DNA of 63,276 nucleotides. It comes from an uncultured Prevotellaceae bacterium (GTDB lineage Bacteria; Bacteroidota; Bacteroidia; Bacteroidales; Bacteroidaceae). The notes beneath the pieces are model-generated. The model worked only from the letters and a program-made list of their open reading frames with translations, searched no databases and was not told the origin of the DNA. The first letter of the stretch is position 1, and each line of letters begins with the position of its first letter. Where the stretch lies: NCBI GenBank assembly GCA_902770195.1, contig CACXSA010000032.1, positions 1 through 63,276 of the forward strand, given 5' to 3'. Shown here in pieces: positions 20,160 to 29,442 of the stretch. The translations under genes were made by a program, and so were the position numbers.

Positions 20160-20191
20160 CATCCAATAAACGACTACCTAAAATAAAAAAT

Positions 20192-21853
20192 ATGGAACAA
20201 ACGGTAAAAATTCATTGTAATAACAATGACCGAGCATACGACGTCGTAGTTGGCTCAACACTTGAGGATATATATAAACAGACAGGAATACAGATGGAGT
20301 TCGGTCCTATCTCAGCGCGTGTCAACAACAAGGTAGAAGGGATGCACTTCCGCGTCTATAAGCAGAAGGAGGTAGAATTCCTAAATATATACGACCCGTC
20401 AGCTATTCGCGCGTACACGCGTACTTTATTTTTTATTTTAAATAAAGCTGCCCACGAATTGTGGCCCACATGCACAGTCATTATTGACATCCCCGTGAGC
20501 AATGGCTATTATGTAGATCTCCGTTTGGACCGTCCCGTAACTCCTGATGACGTTAACGCCTTGCGCCAACGTATGCAGGAAATCATTGCTGCCGACATGC
20601 CCATCCACCGCCATGAGACGACAACAGAAGAAGCCATCCGTATCTTTCGCGAATCACATTCCTATTCAAAAGTGCGCCTCTTGGAAGGCTCAGGTTCACT
20701 TTATACCACTTATTACGATATTGACGGTTACTTGGACTACTACTATGGCTCACTGCTCACCAGAACAGGACAGATTTACCTGTTCGGATTAGAATACTAT
20801 TACGATGGGCTCTTATTACGCATCCCCTCGCCGCAAGACCCGACAAAATTAGGTGCCTTTATCAAACAAGACAAAATGTTTGAAATCTTCAAGGAACATC
20901 ATCGCTGGCAATCCATTCTGGGCATGCGCACGGTAGGCGACCTGAACAGGGCTATTACCGAAGGACGCACCAACCAACTGATTCAAATCAGCGAAGCACT
21001 TCAGGAGAAGAAAATTGCCCAGATAGCCGACGAGATTGCTAACCGACCTGGCATCAAAATGGTACTCATAGCAGGTCCGTCGTCAAGTGGTAAGACCACT
21101 ACGTGCAAACGTGTCAGTGTACAACTGGCCGTCAATGGACTAACTCCTATCGGCATCTCACTAGATGACTACTTCCTGGACCGTGACGAGACGCCTCGCG
21201 ATGAGAGTGGTGATTACGACTTCGAACATCTTCACGCCCTGAACATCCCATTACTGAACGAACAGCTTACCGCCCTATTCCGCGGAGAAGAAGTAGAACT
21301 GCCCCGCTATAATTTCCAACAGGGCAAGAGTGAGAAAAGTGGCAAGAAACTACAGTTGAAAGGTAACGAGATACTGGTTGTGGAGGGCATCCATGCGCTG
21401 AACCCTGAGTTGACTGCCGACATTCCCGACAACCAGAAGTTCCGCATCTACGCCTCAGCATTGACCACTATCCTGTTGGACAACCATAACTACATCCCCA
21501 CCACCGACAACCGACTGCTGCGTCGCATCATACGCGACTACAAATACCGTGGAGTCTCTGCTCAGGAAACCATTCGCCGATGGCCTAGCGTGCGCAAGGG
21601 TGAAAACCGTTGGATATTCCCTTATCAAGAGAATGCCGATGCCATGTTCAACTCTGCCATGCTCTTTGAATTGGCCGTCATCAAACAACAGGCTGAGCCC
21701 TTGCTGGAACAAGTCCCCGAGAACTGTGTCGAGCATGCCGAGGCCTATCGACTCCGGAAATTCCTAAAATACATCAAGCCTATCTCCGAAGCACAGATTC
21801 CTCCTACCTCTCTGCTCCGCGAGTTCCTTGGCGGATCATCATTTGAATACTAA
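20192..21853 (+). CDS. TGS-domain nucleoside (uridine) kinase family protein
   Basis: A 553-residue protein that joins a threonyl-tRNA-synthetase-like N-terminus (TGS and SAD-like region, about 1-200) to a P-loop uridine/phosphoribulokinase-type kinase (about 280-470). The Walker A is GPSSSGKTTTCKR, the acidic motif is LDDYFLDRDETPRDESGDYDFE, and VVEGIHALNP is the third kinase signature. This domain pair is common in Bacteroidetes and Firmicutes and is usually annotated nucleoside kinase; the substrate is not proven. The start at 20192 gives MEQTVKIHCNNND; an upstream extension overlaps the promoter. Confidence 0.9.
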   Translation: MEQTVKIHCNNNDRAYDVVVGSTLEDIYKQTGIQMEFGPISARVNNKVEGMHFRVYKQKEVEFLNIYDPSAIRAYTRTLFFILNKAAHELWPTCTVIIDIPVSNGYYVDLRLDRPVTPDDVNALRQRMQEIIAADMPIHRHETTTEEAIRIFRESHSYSKVRLLEGSGSLYTTYYDIDGYLDYYYGSLLTRTGQIYLFGLEYYYDGLLLRIPSPQDPTKLGAFIKQDKMFEIFKEHHRWQSILGMRTVGDLNRAITEGRTNQLIQISEALQEKKIAQIADEIANRPGIKMVLIAGPSSSGKTTTCKRVSVQLAVNGLTPIGISLDDYFLDRDETPRDESGDYDFEHLHALNIPLLNEQLTALFRGEEVELPRYNFQQGKSEKSGKKLQLKGNEILVVEGIHALNPELTADIPDNQKFRIYASALTTILLDNHNYIPTTDNRLLRRIIRDYKYRGVSAQETIRRWPSVRKGENRWIFPYQENADAMFNSAMLFELAVIKQQAEPLLEQVPENCVEHAEAYRLRKFLKYIKPISEAQIPPTSLLREFLGGSSFEY

Positions 21854-21856
21854 AAA

Positions 21857-21890
21857 ATTACTTCATGCCATTTTTCTGGAAGTAATCCTT
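21857..21890. terminator. Bidirectional terminator between convergent genes
   Basis: ATTACTTC and GAAGTAAT form an 8-bp stem with a 14-base loop. The leftward strand continues with a T run. It separates the kinase gene from the last gene of the NHLM operon. Confidence 0.55.
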
Positions 21891-21891
21891 T

Positions 21892-23958
21892 CTAGAGGGC
21901 ACCTGCGGCCATCAGTTCGTCGAAGGTGTCTTCTTTTGTGACACGTCCATTGCCTAACACGATGATACGGTCGCACTGCCGTATCGTTTCCAGGCGATGG
22001 GCTATCGTAATACGTGTACATTTCATACTTGCCAGATACTCGGAGACACGTTGCTGGGTTACATTATCAAGAGCTGACGTAGCTTCATCAAGCAATATGA
22101 TGTCTGGACACTGTACCAAGGCACGTGCCAGCAGGATACGTTGGCGCTGACCACCAGAGATACCTCTTCCGTCTTCCGTGATATAAGTCTGCATACCATA
22201 AGGCATCCGCTTGATATCCTCGTCAAGGGCTACCAGCTTGGCAACGTCCCAAGCATCCGCTTCCGTAGCAGCAGGAGCAGTAAACAAGATATTATCCAGC
22301 AAGGTTCCCTCTATCAGTCTGCCGTCTTGCATAACCACACCCACACAGTTGCGTCGCAAGCTGGACATATTGATTTCGCGCAAATTGTAGTGGTCGTAAA
22401 ATATAGAACCCTCTTGCGGTTTTTCAAAGCCCAGCAAAAGGCGCAACAGGGTGCTCTTGCCACAACCTGACGGACCTACGATGGCAACATATTCTCCTTG
22501 ATGGATGCGAAGATTCAACCCATTGAATATCCAGGAAGCATTCTCACTATAACGGAAACGAAGACCACTTACCTCAATGGCACCATCAACCTGAGTCAGC
22601 ACATGCTGCTCATGGGCATCCTCCATGGAAGCTTCAAGGATAGGACAGCACATCCGAGCCTCAGGCATCACCTTTCCTATCTGTTTCATGATAACACTTA
22701 ATTGGTTGATGGTAGAAAGGGCTATGCCCAACACAGCACAATAAGCAATATAATCGGACAGACCTAATTCATATTTCCACGCTGCCCACATGGTAACCAT
22801 CATAGGCAACAATCTGGAGGCATACGACATACCGCTGGAGTAAAAATACATCATGGGTTGAGATGCACTGTTCACCTCAGAGTCAGCAAACCGTTCCGCC
22901 CACTGCTGGAAACAACGTTCCTCAGCACCATTGACCCTGATTTTCTGCATTCCACCCAACATCTCGTATAACAAGCCATACATCCTTGAACGGTTGGGGT
23001 TTACTCGCTCCTGAACAATCCTAGTATAATAATAATTCAGTAAGTTAAAGAACAGTACTACGGCCAACACGCCGATACCAATAAACAACAGCGGTCCACC
23101 ATAAATAAAGAACTGGATGAATAAGATTACCGAGAATATCGTTGACAGTACAGTTGTCAGAATGTTCTCCGTCAGCATGCCACTGAATCGGGACAGGGAA
23201 AGAACACGACTTGACAGGTCTGCTGCCTGCCAATTACGAAAGAAAGTTGCCGGCAAATGCAGCAAACGGGTCATCAATGCTGTTTGAAGCGTATATTCCA
23301 CCTTATCCTTCACACGGAAGACAACGAGACTACGGGTGATATGCAGCATGGCAAGTCCGAAAGCAGCACTAAACAACAAGACAGCTATCGGTAATAATTG
23401 TGAGGAACTGCCAGAAGGAACAACCTCGCTGAACACCATCTTCGTAACGTATGGCGTAAACATCGTGAGCAAAACGACGCTGACACAAGCGATAAAGATG
23501 GCCCACAAGTCTGCCTTTCCCAGACTTTTCCATGCGAAACGACCTAAATCACTTAATTTTAATTGTCCCGAAGGCAATGGTTGTGTCAGGCAGAAGGCTT
23601 CTGGCTTTAAGATTTGGGGGTTAACCTGCTCTCTGCGCCCTGTATTGGGATTGATGAAAGTATAGCTGGAGAAACCTGGCATGAGTACGATGGGGATATC
23701 ATCTTCAATCGTAAAAGCCAACAAACGCCCCGTCGTATGCTTCCACCATTCTCCTGTCAGAGTAATCTGTCTGAAGAAAACGCCCTGTCGGATAAAGAGC
23801 TTATCCAGACTGGACACATCCAATTGTCTGCCCTCATCACTACGGAACTGGCGCAACATGCTACGGCTAACCATTGACATGAAGATATCACCCGCACGAC
23901 TCACGGCCTTGCGGTTGCCTTCTATACGGCGCATCAACTGTTCATACATCGGGTCCAT
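21892..23958 (-). CDS. NHLM/NHLP bacteriocin-type export ABC transporter, ATP-binding/permease (688 aa)
   Basis: Inner-membrane exporter half. A 150-residue N-terminal soluble region with a cyclic-nucleotide-binding-like look (GRLLAFTIEDDIPIVLMPGFSSYTF) precedes a six-helix ABC exporter domain (about 160-420) and an ATPase: Walker A GPSGCGKSTLLRLLLG, signature ISGGQRQRILLARAL, Walker B IILLDEATSALD. This layout matches the second transporter of NHLM (nitrile-hydratase-leader microcin) clusters. It is the last gene of the operon. The start at 23958 overlaps the previous gene by 17 bases; ATG 23949 is an alternative. The cargo is unknown. Confidence 0.88.
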   Translation of the reverse strand: MDPMYEQLMRRIEGNRKAVSRAGDIFMSMVSRSMLRQFRSDEGRQLDVSSLDKLFIRQGVFFRQITLTGEWWKHTTGRLLAFTIEDDIPIVLMPGFSSYTFINPNTGRREQVNPQILKPEAFCLTQPLPSGQLKLSDLGRFAWKSLGKADLWAIFIACVSVVLLTMFTPYVTKMVFSEVVPSGSSSQLLPIAVLLFSAAFGLAMLHITRSLVVFRVKDKVEYTLQTALMTRLLHLPATFFRNWQAADLSSRVLSLSRFSGMLTENILTTVLSTIFSVILFIQFFIYGGPLLFIGIGVLAVVLFFNLLNYYYTRIVQERVNPNRSRMYGLLYEMLGGMQKIRVNGAEERCFQQWAERFADSEVNSASQPMMYFYSSGMSYASRLLPMMVTMWAAWKYELGLSDYIAYCAVLGIALSTINQLSVIMKQIGKVMPEARMCCPILEASMEDAHEQHVLTQVDGAIEVSGLRFRYSENASWIFNGLNLRIHQGEYVAIVGPSGCGKSTLLRLLLGFEKPQEGSIFYDHYNLREINMSSLRRNCVGVVMQDGRLIEGTLLDNILFTAPAATEADAWDVAKLVALDEDIKRMPYGMQTYITEDGRGISGGQRQRILLARALVQCPDIILLDEATSALDNVTQQRVSEYLASMKCTRITIAHRLETIRQCDRIIVLGNGRVTKEDTFDELMAAGAL

Positions 23959-25693
23959 AGCTCTTGTTCAGTTCATAATAAATACCTTTCCGGTCTGCCA
24001 TCAGTTCTTCGTGGCTACCACATTGTACCAGACGTCCATAATCCATGACATAGATACGATGGCAAGGACGCACGGTCTCCATACGATGAGCTATCAGGAT
24101 GAGCGTAACGCCAAGGTTACGCACAGCCTCCATTACCTTTGTTTCCGTTGTTATATCGAGTGCCGATGTCGCTTCGTCCATCAGTAACAATGTCGGTTCC
24201 TTTGCCAGAGCTGTCGCTATTTCAAGACGCTGTCGCTGACCACCCGAGAAGTTCTGTCCTCCCTTGCTGACCTTGCTGTTATAGGCACCTGCCCTACAAG
24301 CTATCTCTTCATGCAATTGTGCATTAGCCGCAGCTGTCACCATAGCAAAGTCCTCGATAGACTTATCCCACATTCTAATATTATCGGCTACCGTGCCTTC
24401 AAACAAGGTGATATCCTGACCCACGAAGCCCAAACTTCCCGTCAGCGTCATACGATCAATCTGACTAACAGGCTTTCCGTCAATCAGTACCTCACCTTCC
24501 CAAGGCTCATAGAGTCCAGCTATCAGCATTACTACCGTACTCTTTCCACAACCTGACCTACCCACAAAGGCTACCTGCTCGCCAGCCTTGATATGCAGGG
24601 ACAAATGGCTAATCAATGGAGGCTGTGAACGATCATAGCCAAAGGTGACATCACGCAGTTCTATATCACCCGCCAGTTTGGTGGTCGTTTCTCCTGCCTC
24701 AAATATCTTCGCAACATCTTCTTCATCCTCCACGACAGTCTTTACATCCAACACTTCCTCTTGTCGTTCCAAGACAGAATGAGCCTTAAAAACCTCTTGC
24801 ATGACAGTGGTCAGTCTGGTGACAGGATAAAACATAGAAGACATAAAGCCCTGTGAAGCCAATAGCATACCAGCCGTCAGTTCACCTCTCAGAATAAACC
24901 ATGTGCCCAGACAAAGCAGCAAAGCATTGCTCATGTGCAAGATCAATACCGGAACTGCGCTAATCCATATCATCTGACGGGTTGCTACGACACGGGCGTT
25001 CAGCGCCTCTGTATAGATGGCATCCCAACGCTGATAGAATCCCTGCTCAGCACCTGCCGACTTAATGGTCTCCATACTGCGGATTCCAGCCATCGTGGCA
25101 CTCTGCAAATGGCGGTCGGTCTTCTCCATGCTGTGTGCCTTGCGCTTCTGATAGCTGGCACTAAACTGAACAGAGACAACGATGGTCAACAAAGCCATCA
25201 TCTCCACAGCGCCCAACTTCCAGCTATACATAAACAGCAGGTAAGAGAAGATGATAACATTCAAGAACAGTACAATAGCAGGTGCCATATCGAACAACCT
25301 GACGCCCGTTGTACTGATGCTCATATAACGTGCCATCAAGTCACCCGCAGAAAAACGGCTGAATGACGACATGGGGAGTCGGAGGACATGCCAGATATAT
25401 CGCGACTGGCTGACCAGACTGAAGCGCATGTTCAATACACGCCGATGACTGTTCAAGACCAGCCATGCCACCAGTTCCACCACAAACAACGAGACATAGA
25501 ATATCATCAGAGGTTCAAACCACTCAGGATTCTCACCCGAGATAATGCTATCCGTATAAACCTGTTGGAACAATGGCGGAAAGAACTCCATGCCCAGATT
25601 GATAGCATAGAGCAGCAGCGTGAGCCAGAGCAGCCCGGCACCCGCTTTCATGAAGCGGTAAAGCAATCCCCATGTTGTTTTCTTTGCCTCCAT
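23942..25693 (-). CDS. NHLM/NHLP-type export ABC transporter lacking the C39 peptidase domain
   Basis: Inner-membrane exporter of 583 residues: six-helix ABC domain from residue 15 (GAGLLWLTLLLYAINLG) and ATPase with Walker A GRSGCGKSTVVMLIAG, signature FSGGQRQRLEIATAL and Walker B LLLMDEATSALD. It resembles the NHLM peptidase/ATPase transporter, but the usual 130-residue N-terminal C39 cysteine peptidase is absent: the protein starts immediately before the first membrane helix. It therefore cannot cleave double-glycine leaders itself. It lies 24 bases after the adaptor gene and overlaps the second transporter by 17 bases. Confidence 0.88.
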   Translation of the reverse strand: MEAKKTTWGLLYRFMKAGAGLLWLTLLLYAINLGMEFFPPLFQQVYTDSIISGENPEWFEPLMIFYVSLFVVELVAWLVLNSHRRVLNMRFSLVSQSRYIWHVLRLPMSSFSRFSAGDLMARYMSISTTGVRLFDMAPAIVLFLNVIIFSYLLFMYSWKLGAVEMMALLTIVVSVQFSASYQKRKAHSMEKTDRHLQSATMAGIRSMETIKSAGAEQGFYQRWDAIYTEALNARVVATRQMIWISAVPVLILHMSNALLLCLGTWFILRGELTAGMLLASQGFMSSMFYPVTRLTTVMQEVFKAHSVLERQEEVLDVKTVVEDEEDVAKIFEAGETTTKLAGDIELRDVTFGYDRSQPPLISHLSLHIKAGEQVAFVGRSGCGKSTVVMLIAGLYEPWEGEVLIDGKPVSQIDRMTLTGSLGFVGQDITLFEGTVADNIRMWDKSIEDFAMVTAAANAQLHEEIACRAGAYNSKVSKGGQNFSGGQRQRLEIATALAKEPTLLLMDEATSALDITTETKVMEAVRNLGVTLILIAHRMETVRPCHRIYVMDYGRLVQCGSHEELMADRKGIYYELNKSYGPDV

Positions 25694-25717
25694 CTTCCTA
25701 TTGTTCTTCGCGCATGA

Positions 25718-26545
25718 TTAATTAAATAGGTATTCGTACATCGATCTGCGTCTGGTCTCTGTCAACACGTTACAATAGGTACCAATACCCATATCCACAT
25801 CTCTCGACTGTCCTGAAGACCAATCGTAAAGGGTGGAGTCGTTAGGATTATAGTTCAATTCAACAATCACCTGCCATGCTGAACCCTTCATATCGAACAA
25901 TGCTTCTGCCATAGAGGTGTTTTTCAACTCGCTGACTATTTCGGAAAGTGGTGTCGGATAGCGATCCACACTGGTTACTACGCCACGCACATACCCTATC
26001 TCATCACGGTCTTCACCCATAGGCCATACCTGGGCTTCCATGCCCTCACGCAGGTTGTGGTGGGTTTCCATGTTAACATAAGCCACCAACATGGTATGTA
26101 CCGATTGGTCAGGCTTTTCCTCACAAACCACACTGACTAACGCTTCCAAAGGAACGAAGGGCTCACGCTCAGGTTTCGTATGGAGCACGGTACCACTAAT
26201 GGGACTGACAACCATACTGTCCTTGTTGCCTACCAACACACGAGCCACCAGTTGTCCCTCCTTCAGCGTATCACCCGTATGAACATACATCTTGGTAATA
26301 ACGCCTTCACAATTCAGGGTCACATCGTCGGTACCGTGATGTGGAAAGATAAGTCCGCTATACTGCACCCTATCCGTAACGGTACCCAAGACGCCCCATA
26401 CCACAAAGGCTCCCAACAACAAAAGAATGGTACAGCCTATGAGGAATGGCGAAACGGAGGTCACCCGTACATAGTCGTTAACCTGTCCAGGCGACTCCAT
26501 CCGTCGTTGACGGCTGCTATTGGAAAACATGCTGTCTTTTTTCAC
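25718..26545 (-). CDS. HlyD-like secretion adaptor of NHLM/NHLP type
   Basis: A 275-residue periplasmic adaptor with one N-terminal membrane anchor (PFLIGCTILLLLGAFVVWGVLG) and a short biotinyl-lipoyl-like hairpin (VITKMYVHTGDTLKEGQLVARVL). It lacks the long coiled coil of classical HlyD, as is usual for NHLM adaptors, suggesting it does not reach a TolC by itself. Translation starts at GTG 26545, overlapping the TGA of the upstream gene by 4 bases, or at ATG 26530. It is the second gene of the export operon. Confidence 0.85.
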   Translation of the reverse strand: MKKDSMFSNSSRQRRMESPGQVNDYVRVTSVSPFLIGCTILLLLGAFVVWGVLGTVTDRVQYSGLIFPHHGTDDVTLNCEGVITKMYVHTGDTLKEGQLVARVLVGNKDSMVVSPISGTVLHTKPEREPFVPLEALVSVVCEEKPDQSVHTMLVAYVNMETHHNLREGMEAQVWPMGEDRDEIGYVRGVVTSVDRYPTPLSEIVSELKNTSMAEALFDMKGSAWQVIVELNYNPNDSTLYDWSSGQSRDVDMGIGTYCNVLTETRRRSMYEYLFN

Positions 26546-29295
26546 TTAATCACAATTTTACGTCCGTTATTAATATAGATACCCTTTGCCGTAGGACGAC
26601 TGTTCAGCTTACGTCCATCGAGCGAGTACCATCCTTCCTTGGCTTGCTGTTCATTGTGAATATCGAAGATCTTTGTGATTACTTCACCATCCACATTGAT
26701 GACTGCCTGCTTTACTTTCGCTGGTCCAGGCATACCCAGTCCATTACCCAAATCCAACAAGAAATAGGCCAGAAAAGCATCAAGGTTCATATTTTCATTG
26801 GGAACCCTGATATCATCATCTGCCCCCATATAAAGATTTCCGTCATTATTACCCAAGAGCAACTTCGGAGCATAGGTTCCTACGAACTGGACACGGCCAT
26901 CGCTGCTGGTTACAGCCATCTCAGAAGCCTTTGTCGTCTTGAGAACTACATTATTATAGACAGGACTATTCACCTTACTGGATGCCGTGGAGCGCCACTC
27001 AAATATATAGGGTTTGCCAGGTTCTATGCTTCTTGCCGGCTTGAAATTCAAGGTCAACAAACCGTTCTGGGGGTCAAAGCCCGTTGGGGAGGCATAGTCG
27101 ACCTTATGGGCAATGTCCAGTTCCCAAATCTCTGCCCCATCCAATGGAGTGTTCTCAATATTGTCGCCTACAAGATCGAAAGGCAGGCAGAGGGTGTTCC
27201 ACTTATGGTCTTTATGGTAGGAAGTGCCCTCAAACTTGACTTCCTTAATAGTCATCGCCCTATACTCGTTGATGATAGGTTCGTTATTCTCAGTAGCCTT
27301 AAATATCAGGTTTGCTATTTTCTCTGGCATGTCGTTCTTATCCAAATAGAAGATTTCAAACTTGCCGGCACTATGGTATTTCAGGTAAATCTCACCATAA
27401 GGCAGTACATCTTCTGCTGTTGAACTTTGGAAAACATAACGGGTACCTTCGATGTCCTCTTTCTGGAAGCGGTAGATGTCCTTTCCGCCTCTGACGGTTC
27501 CATCAGAAACCCATAACTTGTTGTTGCCTCGCACATAGGCATCGTCAGCACGGGTCAGTGGAATATGATGGGTAGCGCCAGCCTGATCGGAATGCACGAT
27601 GATGACGTCGCCCATTGGAATCTCCTCTATGGAATTCAATATAACATGCTGTCCTTCTTCGTCAACACCCACCAACTCGAAACAGTCGATGGTGAGCAGA
27701 GCCGTACCGTCCTTGTCTATCTCACTCTTTGCCTTATAGGGCATGAAATTATATCCTTCAGGGAACTTGATAATCTCACAGATCTCACCACTTACGGTCA
27801 TAGGCATGAATAAACGATAACTGTCGGCCTGTCCGTAGACATAGACCTTCAGCGTCATCTTGCCTACAAAGGATATATCATTGGGCTTGCCCAGATTGGC
27901 CAGCGTGTCCAATAAAACAGTATCAGCATTGTTGTATTGATAGAGTTTCTCCAACTTATGTCCCTCTTCATCTGAAAGTATCAACTTTGCAGAGGCTGAC
28001 TTGTTAGCGCCTTCCAGTCGCATTTGCAGGAAACACTGCTTCAAGGTCAGCGAGAATCCTGTACCCGTCTGGAAAGATACAGACAAATACTTGTTCTCAT
28101 CATACTCATTGGGAACTTCTATCTTGGCAGAAAGGCTGTCAAGCGGTTCTCCTGCCTCTACTTTCAATCCGCCGTTGATGGTCAGGTCAGACATATTATA
28201 TAGCAGACAGCCCGCCTCACCGGTTTTCGACACGGTCACCAACTCATTCTTAACGGTATTCATCTCTGGTGTCCATTCCAAGATGTTATCACCACCTGGG
28301 TAAGAGGCTGATACTTTCAGCAACTCAATATCCTCGCCAATGACAATGTCTATGGAATCGTTGTCTGACTCATAGTAAAGCAAAGTGGCTACATGGTTGC
28401 CGTCTTTGTCAATAGACTTCTTGTATGTCGTACTGTCAGCAATGGTCGTTGCAAAGAGCTCACCACGCGTAACCATCTTGTAGGTGGTTCCGTAGCGGGC
28501 CGGTACTTTCAGTCGCGTTCCTGCTCCCACCTGCGTATCGCCAATCTTCAGACGGTGTTCGTTGTCTATCCATCCCCTGGTAGCATCAATGGTCATATTC
28601 AGGTCTGGATAGGTAGATTCCATGAATGTAGGACTGGGATAAGCACACTTTCCCTGATAGTTGCGGAACAATCCGATACTGTCAGGATGGGTAAAGTCCC
28701 AAGTGACTGTAGCAGTCACGTCACCCAGGTCCGACTCGCTCAGCGTATAGATAGGCGTTATCTCTACGTCCGACTTCAAGGTGTCCTTTCTGATATAGAG
28801 GGTATCATAAGGAATATTGTCCGGGCGAATGGTGTCACCTAGGCTGCGTACAAACATTGAGACGCTGTAGCCAAAGGCACGCTGCTTGTCGCCACGATGA
28901 AAATAGGCATTACACCCCGTATAGATATGCCCCTGCGCATTGGCGTACTTGACAAACGGAGTTCCCTTGAAAATAAACTTGAAATGCTCTATGTATCGGG
29001 CTTCCACGTTCGTATCCTCATTGACAACCTTGGAGAAGGCCCCTTCCGTCGTGCTTTCGTCCTTCACGCCGTTCACATACCACTCAATATGAAAGCCAAT
29101 GCCCTCATCAGCAGTAAAATCGACCGTAGTACCCGCAGCAACCGTTGCACCTGACTCTATAGCCTGGCCATTAGCTGTTGCTATTATCTTTGCCCATGTA
29201 GCTGGCTTATCAATTGTGGTAAAAGTTACCGTCGCAGCCTGTGCCGTCAGTATCAGGCACATCCACGCAGACATAAACACCAATAGCCTTTTCAT
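26542..29295 (-). CDS. Large secreted protein with putative C-terminal sorting signal (917 aa)
   Basis: First gene of the NHLM-type operon. It has a Sec signal peptide (MKRLLVFMSAWMCLILTAQAA), InlB-like beta segments early (TVDFTADEGIGFHIEWYVNG), long beta-rich stretches without a recognisable enzyme motif, and a C-terminus GWYSLDGRKLNSRPTAKGIYINNGRKIVIK-like in style (residues about 888-917), typical of Bacteroidetes type IX secretion sorting domains. The product is probably exported through Sec and then to the surface. Its stop overlaps the adaptor GTG by 4 bases, so the two are translationally coupled. I do not recognise a function; it is not a typical small bacteriocin precursor. Confidence 0.8.
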   Translation of the reverse strand: MKRLLVFMSAWMCLILTAQAATVTFTTIDKPATWAKIIATANGQAIESGATVAAGTTVDFTADEGIGFHIEWYVNGVKDESTTEGAFSKVVNEDTNVEARYIEHFKFIFKGTPFVKYANAQGHIYTGCNAYFHRGDKQRAFGYSVSMFVRSLGDTIRPDNIPYDTLYIRKDTLKSDVEITPIYTLSESDLGDVTATVTWDFTHPDSIGLFRNYQGKCAYPSPTFMESTYPDLNMTIDATRGWIDNEHRLKIGDTQVGAGTRLKVPARYGTTYKMVTRGELFATTIADSTTYKKSIDKDGNHVATLLYYESDNDSIDIVIGEDIELLKVSASYPGGDNILEWTPEMNTVKNELVTVSKTGEAGCLLYNMSDLTINGGLKVEAGEPLDSLSAKIEVPNEYDENKYLSVSFQTGTGFSLTLKQCFLQMRLEGANKSASAKLILSDEEGHKLEKLYQYNNADTVLLDTLANLGKPNDISFVGKMTLKVYVYGQADSYRLFMPMTVSGEICEIIKFPEGYNFMPYKAKSEIDKDGTALLTIDCFELVGVDEEGQHVILNSIEEIPMGDVIIVHSDQAGATHHIPLTRADDAYVRGNNKLWVSDGTVRGGKDIYRFQKEDIEGTRYVFQSSTAEDVLPYGEIYLKYHSAGKFEIFYLDKNDMPEKIANLIFKATENNEPIINEYRAMTIKEVKFEGTSYHKDHKWNTLCLPFDLVGDNIENTPLDGAEIWELDIAHKVDYASPTGFDPQNGLLTLNFKPARSIEPGKPYIFEWRSTASSKVNSPVYNNVVLKTTKASEMAVTSSDGRVQFVGTYAPKLLLGNNDGNLYMGADDDIRVPNENMNLDAFLAYFLLDLGNGLGMPGPAKVKQAVINVDGEVITKIFDIHNEQQAKEGWYSLDGRKLNSRPTAKGIYINNGRKIVIK

Positions 29296-29320
29296 AGTTT
29301 TGCGTTTTAATTATTTGTTG

Positions 29321-29351
29321 CAAAAGTAAAGAAAAAAAACGAAAGTTCCAA
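29321..29351 (-). promoter_or_regulatory. Promoter of the NHLM-type operon
   Basis: On the minus strand TTG, 20 bases, TACTTTTG, ending 25 bases before the ATG at 29295. It is the only clear promoter for the four genes. Confidence 0.78.
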
Positions 29352-29378
29352 GAAAATCTCATTTTTACTGCAAAACAT

Positions 29379-29409
29379 TTGGTAGATAGGTGAATATTTA
29401 CGACCTTTG
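29379..29409 (+). promoter_or_regulatory. Probable korAB promoter
   Basis: TTG, 20 bases, GACCTTTG; the first base of the -7 box deviates (G for T) and the second is A. It lies 33 bases before the korA ATG. Confidence 0.5.
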
Positions 29410-29442
29410 CACGCTAGCAAATACGAACCTATTTAATATATT

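Noticed and set aside
26542-29295. The 917-residue protein as the exported bacteriocin precursor.
   Set aside because: It has a Sec signal peptide and a T9SS-like tail and is far too large; no double-glycine leader is present.
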